Of a stretch of 64,000 nt of DNA, positions 52,674-61,258 are shown piece after piece. The stretch comes from Polydactylus sextarius. Its lineage: Eukaryota; Chordata; Actinopteri; Polynemidae. The notes under the pieces were generated by a model. It saw only the letters and a list, made by a program, of their open reading frames with translations, searched no databases and was not told the origin of the DNA. Every line of letters begins with the position of its first letter. The first letter of the stretch is position 1. The stretch covers positions 24,234,047 through 24,298,046 of the forward strand of contig CM028908.1 of the NCBI GenBank assembly GCA_016801845.1. The letters run 5' to 3'. Made by a program: the position numbers and the translations under genes.

Positions 52674-53021
52674 GTTGCTCAGCCCGGCCGGGGTGTCAGT
52701 AACGCGCTCTACTGCTGAACTAACCAGCTTTATTTGTGCACCGAGTCCCGCAGGCTCTCCAGGTGTTCCGCGCAGCAGACGTGGATAAAGCTCCTCAGGA
52801 CGAAGCAGCGTTTGTGGGAATAAACCGGTCGTGGTTTCATTTGGTGGGTGCGCGGCGCTGAGAGCCTGTGTTGGAGCATTGGGCCAGTTTGTTTTCAGGT
52901 AAAAGAAAAAAGAAAAGAAAAGAAAAAACAGCAACTCGGGTTCCTCCGGTGTGTGTCTACCTTTTTCTATCAGGGCGTGTTCTGTGGAGGATCAGCCTCT
53001 GAGTGGAGTGTGTGTATATGA
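52674..53021 (-). promoter_or_regulatory. wnt7a: wnt7a 5' UTR/proximal promoter region
   Basis: GC-richer region directly upstream of the wnt7a ATG; the minus-strand frame is open for about 261 nt. A purine/pyrimidine-biased tract lies at 52901-52928. The transcription start cannot be placed and no TATA box was convincing. Confidence 0.4.
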
Positions 53022-53023
53022 GC

Positions 53024-53056
<33 letters not shown>
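53022..53056. repeat. Alternating purine-pyrimidine tract (GC)n(GT)n upstream of wnt7a
   Basis: About 35 bp of uninterrupted alternating GC then GT, starting about 350 bp upstream of the wnt7a ATG. Such tracts can form Z-DNA under negative supercoiling. Confidence 0.9.
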
Positions 53057-53420
53057 AGACGCACGCAGCCTCAGCCTGCAGGTACACGCTCAGCTCATCT
53101 GTCCTGCTGCCTGATCACACTCACAAGCCTCTCAACCAAAATATCCTCTTGCTTCTTCAAGCTCAGATCACACAGGTTTGGAAAAGTCCTGGTTCTGGTC
53201 CGTCCTTGGTACGTTATTCTGGTCCCAGGTCCTTGGTCCCAGGTCCGGATCACACACACAAGTTGGATCACCCGCGCTCCTCACGATCAGTCCCGCCACT
53301 GCACAGTAGCGCAGTCTGACAGACAAGCCGCACTTTTTATTTATTTTCCAACAATAAACGCTCCTCCCACTGATTCTGTTATCTTGGCAGGTTTAGACCC
53401 CCCAGCCCTCCAACCCCACC

Positions 53421-53423
<3 letters not shown>

Positions 53424-53455
<32 letters not shown>
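53424..53455. repeat. (CA)16 microsatellite
   Basis: Perfect dinucleotide array about 0.75 kb upstream of the wnt7a start codon. Confidence 0.95.
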
Positions 53456-53457
<2 letters not shown>

Positions 53458-53887
53458 CTATATAATCAGATCACATTTCATCTGAAGCGCTTCAATACTG
53501 AACTAATTCACCACCAACACTGTACAACTGTACTTTAACTATTATTATTAGTGTGTTTTTTATTACTATTATTATTATTATTATTATTAGGAAGAAGAAG
53601 ACCAAATATATCACCAGTTTATGAAATATAATAATCTATTACATTCATAAAATGGCCATTATTGTTAATTTATAAAACAATTAAAAACAGATTATATTTT
53701 TTACTTGGTTACCATGGTTACTGTACTTACTCTGTGTTAAATGTTTTATATATGCATTTATGTGGTGTAATGAAACATTAGTTTATTACACCATTAAATA
53801 CCAGTACATATACATATATATTATATATTGTTAGTTCATCTGTTGGATTGGATTTTTTGTATATTTCGTGTATGTGTGTTTATGTAG

Positions 53888-53988
<101 letters not shown>

Positions 53989-54280
53989 GTGACCATGTGT
54001 CAACAGACTGATGCGCAGCTCGTCTTCTGATGCATGAAGTGTTTCAGAAAGAAAAATGTGGATAAATGTGATATTTACCCTGAAAACACTTTATTTCAGT
54101 CAGTCAGTGACAGACAGTAACAGTCATCAGCAGCCAGGAAACATGTTTCCTCTTCATTTATGACCAATGACTCCTCAGTGGTTTACACACTTCAGAGGAT
54201 GGACAGGACTGTAGCGCCATCTGCTGTCACTGTTGTAGTAATACTGTCATGATCAGGAGAGCACAGCTACAGAAACCGAT

Positions 54281-54740
54281 CAGTGTTGTAGACTAATGTT
54301 GTACTAATACTTCACTACTGTGGTTCAGTATGTTGTGGGAGCATCTGTACTTTAATTCTGTCAACTTTCACTTTTATTTTACTACATTTCCAAACTTAAT
54401 TTCAGACGCTGATACATTTTCAATGTTGAGTGTCAGAACAAAACATTGTCTATGAAGATTGTTGTAGCTCCATGTTTTAAAGTGCTGGATAAACTTCATA
54501 ATATTCTTCTGTTTTATTAACATGTACTTGTTCTTTTACTTTCGACATTTAAATACATTTAATTATAGATTACTTGTCATACTGAAGTACAGTAAATACT
54601 AGATTCTTTAAGACTTTTACTGGAGAATTATTCTAGTGACGACTTGAACTTCTACTAAAGTTATTTTTTGGTCGAGTATCTGTACTTCTACTCTAGTATC
54701 TGTACTTCTTCTTTAGCCTTTCAGATACTTTATATAAAAC
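54281..54740 (-). mobile_element. hAT-like non-autonomous element, copy 4 (inverted, internally deleted)
   Basis: Reverse-orientation copy starting CAGTGTTGTAGACTAATG. It lacks roughly 150 bp of the interior present in copies 1 and 2 (the stretch around the GGAGCCTCCATC words). It sits between let-7f and wnt7a, about 0.5 kb downstream of let-7f. Confidence 0.72.
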
Positions 54741-55285
54741 GAACTCATTACGTCTCATGTGAGTTAACTGGATGTTTACCCATAATCCTCTCCTGTTACC
54801 ACATACAGTTTATTCAAGACAGAGAACTTCCTACAGAAATTCATCCACAAGTAAAATAATCAAGAAACAAAATCAGATTTCACTACTAATAATGACTGAA
54901 ACTGTATTAACCGATGATCCACAATTTATTCACTTCAACCAGATACAACTTAAAACAGCTGCTTATACATTAATGTATGACTAATAAGTAATAAACAGAC
55001 ACATCTATGTCTGTGTTTTAGTTTTACTAAAGGACGTCTCTGATTCACGATCAATCAACTCAGTCAACGTTGTCAGATTTTATTAAAAATTTAATTAAAG
55101 TTCAAGAAAACACAGCAAAAGTCAATGAATCCACTACAATCTCAAAACATTTCAAAATAAATCTTAATTCACGACTTCTCGGTTCTATAGGTTCGATGTT
55201 AATGAAGAAAATGTTTTCAAACGTTATATAAAAGTGATGAGAAGTTCAGGGAAATAATTTAATTAACAACAGAAGAGATGCTGCT
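54741..55285. other. Sequence downstream of let-7f
   Basis: AT-rich, no further miRNA hairpin; in particular no let-7d-like or miR-100/125-like mature sequence was found here or elsewhere downstream. Confidence 0.6.
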
Positions 55286-55375
55286 CCTCAGGGAAGGCAA
55301 TAGATTGTATAGTTATCTTCCAATCAGGGCAAAAATCACTACCCCACAACTATACAATCTACTACCTCACACTGT
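55286..55375 (-). ncRNA. let-7f: let-7f microRNA precursor (let-7f-1 type)
   Basis: A hairpin on the minus strand. The mature 5p arm (55348-55369) is an exact let-7f, starting TGAGGTAGTAGATTG, and the 3p arm (55291-55312, minus strand) ends ATTGCCTTCCC, pairing with it. The loop begins GTGGGGTAGTGATTTT, which matches vertebrate let-7f-1 specifically. let-7 represses lin-28, RAS, HMGA2 and other growth genes after Drosha/Dicer processing and is controlled by Lin28. It lies 131 nt downstream of let-7a, so both are probably cut from one primary transcript. Confidence 0.97.
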
Positions 55376-55445
55376 GTGAACAGCTGCTGCTTCACGTCCA
55401 ACACAGAAGAAACGGAGACGAGACGTCGACGATGAAGGTTTGACA

Positions 55446-55530
55446 CTTTGAGAAAGACAGTAGGTTGAATAGTTATCTCCCAGTGCGGGTGTGACCCTAA
55501 AACTATACAACCTACTACCTCAACCCACAG
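55446..55530 (-). ncRNA. let-7a: let-7a microRNA precursor (let-7a-1 type)
   Basis: A hairpin on the minus strand. The mature 5p arm (55501-55522) is an exact let-7a, and the loop TTAGGGTCACACCC matches vertebrate let-7a-1. The 3p strand (about 55455-55476) differs from the human one: it has TATTCAACC in place of TATACAATC. This creates a T-T mismatch opposite mature position 16 but turns a G-U pair into G-C. The order let-7a then let-7f is the same as in the mammalian chromosome 9 cluster. No let-7d hairpin was seen downstream. Confidence 0.97.
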
Positions 55531-56754
55531 TGGAAACAAAGCAGAAGATCAGGGCTCATCTGACGACGACGACGATCCAGATCAACAGCCGAGACGTTGG
55601 GACTGTGGAGACCGAGAAACAAGTCGTTTCAGATCTGAAAAGGTTCACAGATTTAATTCAGTTCCAATAAAACACGTCTTAAAGTTTTACATCACTTGTT
55701 CTTCCATTCGGTGTAAAGATTTATTATTTTTTAACCTCCTGCCTTTTTGGTATAACTTTTATTTTGGAACAGGACCAGACGACAGTGTTTGATTCAGTTT
55801 GTGTCATTCACTGTGTCAACATGTTGTGCTATTGATGCTAATGATGCTAACGTTAGCGTCTGACAAGAAGTCGCTGTAACATTGTGTTGACAACAGTTTT
55901 TATGTCAGTGTGTTTTGCGTTTGCTTCTGAAAACTGAACTGTTTGAGGAGAAGCTCCTGTTATGATTACAAATATAGTTTAATAGGTATAATATTAATAG
56001 TAGTAATAATAATAATAATACAGATGTTGAGCAGCAGGTTCAATCAGCTGTAGTTCATTTACTTTAATTCTGTAACGTGAAAACAAATGGCTGCTCTGTT
56101 GTCAGCTGGTGTCTGTAAAATCAGTTCATCCACTGAACAAATAGTCACTGATGCATCTTTCATCTGGACAAAAGACCGAGTGAGAAACTGACCAACATGA
56201 TAGAAACCAACGTGACGAACAGTGTTGCTCATGTGAGGTTCAGTACCACGGACAGCAGCTGGAAATGTGACGCTAATGTTGCTTTGATGTAAACGTTTAC
56301 AGCTGTTGATTAATTGATTTCAAATTGAAAGAAAAATGATAATTAAATTGCGAAGACTGTGACTTAAAAGATGCACATTTCAAGATTTTTAAGTTAATGT
56401 ATCATCTTCATATTCATCTTTTCCTCCAGCACTTTCTCGACTCGTCTGTACTCGGTTTATAGTGTTTTCCTCTTGGTGCTAGTTCCTGGTACCGGGGACT
56501 TTTTTAGTTCCTACTCGATCAGGGTTCCCTGATCCTGACTGCCGGACACGAGCGAGTCGAGAGAGCGTCAACAAAATAATCAGCCTCCAGTTTTAAACAG
56601 AGACAAGCCTAGCTCATCATAAGCTAACCTAGCAAGTACAGCGTCTCCTCCATGTCCATTAATGTTTACTGATGTTTTTGTGTCGTGACGTCGCAGCAGG
56701 AATCAAACTGAATAGAGTAGAGTAGAGCTGTGCTGGAACGGTGTAGTCAAAGAG
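55531..56754. other. Upstream of let-7a, no gene seen
   Basis: Presumed primary-transcript sequence of let-7 on the minus strand, with no recognised repeat. Confidence 0.5.
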
Positions 56755-57580
56755 TCAATAGTCAGTGTGATGGTTAAATGATCCTCACAGGGTGAGTGAA
56801 GCGTCTCTGCTGCCTCCACCGTCTCGAAAGATCAGAGTCTAAGACCTGGCGATGATGGATTCACAAAGGGCGAGTTCAGCAGCACAATGTTGTGCAATCT
56901 ATCAGGACAAATCAAATCAATACCAACAGCTGCAATACCACTTTATTTGTTCAGTGTTTCATGCCAGTTAAAAGATATAAAAACTTCAAGTTACACTTTT
57001 CAAGTCTGGTTCCTTTTTCTCTACGAAGCTGCTCTTACAGTCTCAGAGTAAGGCTGAGTTCAAGATACACGATACGTAGTAAGACGTTTAATTCAACAGA
57101 AACAGAGGAGCTGAACGTTCTGTTACATGACGTCAGTCTTAGGATGTGTTGGTCTGATTTGGTCACTCCTTGAACACGTCAACCAAACTGGAGAAAACTA
57201 CATCGAAAGACTGTTGCACAACATTGTGCATCTGAACTCGTCCTTCATGAATCCAGCATCACCAGGTCGTGGACCAGGTGTGGGAAAACTATTCCACAAA
57301 GGGACCGTGTGGCTGCAGGTTGTTATTCCAACTGAGCAGCAGCACCAGTCTTGATTTAATTACCTGATCTCAGTCTTTAGACAGTTGATTGGTCAAATTG
57401 TGTAATCTTGACTGGTTGGAACAAAAACCTGCAGCCACACGGACCCATTATGGAAGAGTTTGGACATAACTGTTGAAGACTCTGATCTTACAAGTGTTGG
57501 TTTTTCACCAAGAGACGGTGGAGGCAGCAGAGACTCATCATTCACCCTGTGAGGATCATTTAACCATCACAGTGACTATG
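56755..57580. mobile_element. About 630-bp inverted-repeat element, split by MITE copy B
   Basis: The left arm (56755-56898) is the inverted copy of the right arm, which lies in two pieces, 57208-57270 and about 57472-57580. Matching words, read on the left, are GTGATGGTTAAATGATCCTC, CTCTGCTGCCTCCACCGTCT, AGATCAGAGTCT, GACCTGG(C/T)GATG and GCACAATGTTGTGCAA. In the left arm AGATCAGAGTCT and GACCTGG are adjacent. On the right they are separated by the MITE. No coding frame recognised. Confidence 0.75.
57272..57470. mobile_element. About 195-bp MITE with long inverted repeats, copy B
   Basis: Same family as 5951-6146, with the central words CTGATCTCAGTCTT(T/C)AGACAG and TTGATTGGTC shared. It interrupts the right arm of a larger palindromic element (56755-57580), so it inserted after that element. 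Confidence 0.8.
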
Positions 57581-57724
57581 AGGCTGATACTTTAACTTGT
57601 GCATCTTTAAGACATTTATTCTTGCATTAGAGCAGTTTAGATGCCGTCTCTTGTGGTAACGCTCCATGACATGTTATACATTTATACCCACACAGTCACT
57701 CACAGTTCACCTGTGAAATTATGT

Positions 57725-57752
57725 GTCAGTGTGTGTGTGTGTGTGTGTGTGT
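57725..57752. repeat. (GT)n microsatellite
   Basis: Perfect GT array of about 14 units in the ptpdc1-let-7 intergenic region. Confidence 0.9.
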
Positions 57753-59164
57753 AAACTGCTGATTTATTTCTACAGTTGACACCGTTTGATCTTTAAATGT
57801 CTGGATGTTAATATTGGTTGAGCTACAGCAGAACAGACCTGCTGCAGTGTTGAGGAAAAATAAAAACACCTGTGGTGATGTTGTAGAAAGACTGAAAACA
57901 CTAAAGAAGCGACGTGTTGGTTTATTCAGCCCAGTGTGTCCAAAACCACAAGACAATCAACACATGCTGATGTAAAACAAAAACAGTGAGAGATGCAGAT
58001 GCAGCCAGAACGTGTTTTTTTTTTTTTTTCTACCGTCGCTTGATGAATTTAACCAATTATTAATAAGAACGATTAATTTCCTTTAGACTGGCTAAGATAT
58101 GAGGCTGCGGTTTAAAGTTTCCTTCATTATTAATGAACAGTCTAATGAACAAACCAACAGACACAAAGATAATCAATAAAGATGAAAGAGCAATTCATCT
58201 TTGTTAGCTCTAAGCACCATGTTTAACTGAATAGAAATTAAAGCTGTAGCAGTCTGCTAATGGACTCAGCTGATTGTATCTCACACATATTATTGACTAT
58301 GTTGTTATGTATTAGTCATTTATTATTATTTACACTAATTTTTAATAATATTCTATTAAAACATTTCAAGTTTCCCATTAAATCCCTGTAATTTTATGAC
58401 AATCAAAGCCGTTCATTGGTCAATATATTGACTGGTTATTAAAACACTTTTTCCACTTTAAATTAACATCTTATTATTTGATTTATTTTATTATCTTGGA
58501 ACCTGCCACCAAACAAACCCTTTAAGAAAGAACCATTAAACTACAGTCTGATCACTGTTATCCCATAAATATATACCCTCCAAACCAAGATTTAATGATT
58601 ATTTTTAAGCAGATCTACTCTTGAACTTATTGTTTCCTCCTTTTCAGTTAAATTAGTCCAATAATTAGACAGAGATTGATCATTTCTGCCTTTAAACTGA
58701 GACCTGGACCCGACTCTTGTTAACAGGGAATGGAAACTAGCGAGCTAGCTTCTAATAATCAGCCAACGTGACTGGGCATTTAGGACGTGTATTATCTTAA
58801 ACTAAATATCTTTACCGTTAATAAAGTCTCAATAAACGTAGTAATTTAAACGCACATCTCCAAAGCTTGTGGTCCGTAGCCGCACTGTGCCTCGTACGTC
58901 AGTTAACCACTCCTTACAACTTGCTAGCTACTAGCTAAAACCTAGCTAGCTAGCTAACTAGCTAGTAGCACGTTCCAGCATGGTTGACCAGAAAAAGCAG
59001 CCGTCGGTTAAAAAGTAGAGCTGCTACTTCCTCCGTCACAAAACGACAGCTTCGGTTAGTACAAAACATTTTTTTAAATATATATATATCCATTATATAT
59101 TAATATATATGTGGTTGACGATTCAATAAATAAAAAATAAATATGATTAATACAGTGTACCCAC
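57753..59164. other. Intergenic, no gene seen
   Basis: AT-rich, with a CTAG-rich palindromic patch at 58915-58968 (GCTAGCTAGCTAACTAGCTAG type). No gene. Confidence 0.55.
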
Positions 59165-59290
59165 CTGTCTGCCATGTCAAATGCTCCTCCACCCTCCGAT
59201 TGCTTCTTCTTCGTGGGTTGTGCGCGCGACTTCCAACGTCGTTGCAGGCGCAGTAGCGCCCCCCCAGCGACAGGGAGGGTGAACTACACC
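59165..59290 (-). promoter_or_regulatory. Candidate first exon/promoter upstream of let-7 (pri-let-7 or unknown gene)
   Basis: A short GC- and CpG-richer patch in an otherwise AT-rich region, reading on the minus strand through GCGCGCACAACCC to ATGGCAGACAG|GTGGGT, a good donor consensus (donor at 59159-59164). It lies 3.6 kb upstream of let-7a on the same strand and about 1.9 kb downstream of the ptpdc1 stop. It could be the first exon of the let-7 primary transcript or of an unidentified gene starting MAD. No second exon was identified, so this is inference from base composition and a splice-like site. Confidence 0.35.
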
Positions 59291-60055
59291 AACATACAGT
59301 CAATGGGAGTCAATGAAAATGAATAGAAATGTTAATGTATTCATCATTATTAAGTACTTTACTTAAGTATATATATATATATATATATATACTTTTGACT
59401 TTTACTCCATTATATTTACAGCTGTTATCTTAGTTATTATCACTGTTTTGCCAAAACATTGCTAATGTATAAATATGAGTAGTGAAGACTTCAAACATCT
59501 TCCTCTTTGTTCTTCTGGTTCTTGCTTTTTTTTTTTTTTTCGTATACTATAATAAATAGAGCGTAATGTTTTGTATTGAATAGTTTACAGTTAAATAGTA
59601 ATAAATATATTATATTATACTAGTAACTACAGTAATATTCCTCATCTGTCGATGTTGCACTTTTTAGTTTTCTTTATTCATTTTCTGTTAATGTATTTTA
59701 TGATATTTTGATGCTGTCAAACAAAATAAATTCCCCCTTGATGAGACAGAAAAACTATATTCTAGTAGTGACATTGGTGCTTTTTTTTTCTTAATATAAA
59801 ATGAGTTCAGACTGTTTATTTAATCAAAATATAGACATTAAAAGACAAAGTTGTACAAGTACTTTTACTTTAAGTATTTAAAGCTCATTGACTTAAGTAA
59901 AGTTGATGATGTGGTACGTCTACTTTTACTAAAATACAAAAGTACTGTTTTACAAGTAGGAAGTACTGAGTTTCAGTACACATTTCCGTATAATGTGACT
60001 ATTAAATGATCTTTTTCTTATTTTAAACTTGTTGAAAAACACAAAGACTCAGCGA
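59291..60055. other. Intergenic with AAGTA-rich repeat relics
   Basis: Contains (AT)n at 59368-59391 and AAGTACTTTTACTTT-type words at 59350-59410 and 59855-59985, suggesting another diverged hAT-like relic. No gene. Confidence 0.45.
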
Positions 60056-60286
60056 ACACAGTTTTCAGTCAGTTGTGTTTAATTCTGTACAGAAGTAGTT
60101 CACTGTAACAATGAAAAAATAGTGCTTGTTGAAAATTCTCCACTCTCACATCCTTATTATTATTATTTTATATTATTATTATAACGATCATCATCATTAG
60201 TCTTCCACAGTCAGCACATCTACATTATACCGTGTCCATATATGAGACATGAGGTGAGAGGCAGCCCTGACTTGTCTCAACGTCTA

Positions 60287-60353
<67 letters not shown>

Positions 60354-61144
60354 CATTTGTGTTGAGGCAGACAGCTTTTTGCTAAATGCAGGAGGCAGAT
60401 TAATGTTTTTTTTTTTTTTTACAAATAAAAATGCATGTACCACAGAACAGTATACTGAGAGGTTTTTGGTGCACACAGTATTAAAGGACATAAAATTGAT
60501 TGGGCGAGCAAACGCAGAGAGTGGCCTGTTGAGTTTGCATTGCCATTAACAGCAGCCACGTTTTACATTTGACTCAAAGAAGAAGAAGAAGAAAAAAAAA
60601 AAAACAAACAGCTTTACATTCTGCAGGAAACAAAGCAACCTTGCAACGCGTCGTCAGGTTCTAGTTACGAAACTAACGTCTGAACATCGGAATAAATAAG
60701 ACACTTCATATGATCTGCACAGTGTAAAAACATCTTTTGGTTTAAATAAGTCCCCTCCGACCCAAACCCACAACAGCTTTGACAGCTGAGGTACATATTT
60801 AAATAACATTACAGTAACAACACAACAAAAGTTTCTCAGACATTTCCTAGCGACCGACGGGTCATGCTAACGTCATAAAAGCAACACGGAGACCCTCGCA
60901 GACATCACAGTAGAACCGACTGACAGATGCTTTCACACTGAGCACAGTGGCACGTTAAAACACAAAAAGGATGGCAGTGCTTAGAGGCTATTAAGCGCTT
61001 CAAAGAACATCGAAAAACCTAAAAACCTTCATATGACAAATATTCAGTCTTGAGAGACAAGAGATTGGCGAATCTGATGTCAGGAACTGGCTTAAAACAC
61101 AGTAATGCCCAAAGATTAGAGTGAACTCATTGTGTGAGGCTGGA
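60056..61144 (-). other. ptpdc1: Probable ptpdc1 3' UTR
   Basis: Noncoding stretch after the ptpdc1 stop. A minus-strand ATTAAA at about 60078-60083 could be the polyadenylation signal; AATAAA at 59815-59820 is an alternative. It contains a (CA)30 array at 60291-60350 and a poly-T run near 60406-60420. The extent is a guess. Confidence 0.35.
60291..60350. repeat. (CA)30 microsatellite
   Basis: Thirty perfect CA units within the probable ptpdc1 3' UTR; on the transcript it reads GU repeats. Confidence 0.97.
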
Positions 61145-61258
61145 TCAGGAGTCGTCGTTCACCTCCACAGCTTTGTCACGCAGCTCGTGAAGAATGGGAG
61201 TCAGGATTGCTTTCAGTGTCGCGTATAAAGACTCGTTCTTCTCTGAGGCCGGGTCAAT
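61145..61258 (-). CDS. ptpdc1: ptpdc1 terminal coding exon
   Basis: 114 nt including TGA at 61145-61147; acceptor CAATCCAG preceded by a long pyrimidine tract. Codes for IDPASEKNESLYATLKAILT then PILHELRDKAVEVNDDS. This is the end of the protein, matching the position of the C-terminus in the family although the last residues are variable. Confidence 0.9.
   Translation of the reverse strand: MDPASEKNESLYATLKAILTPILHELRDKAVEVNDDS

Noticed and set aside
53003..53485. 160-codon plus-strand frame upstream of wnt7a
   Set aside because: Made largely of GC/GT and CA repeat translation (RARARVCVCV, HTHTHT); no family match.
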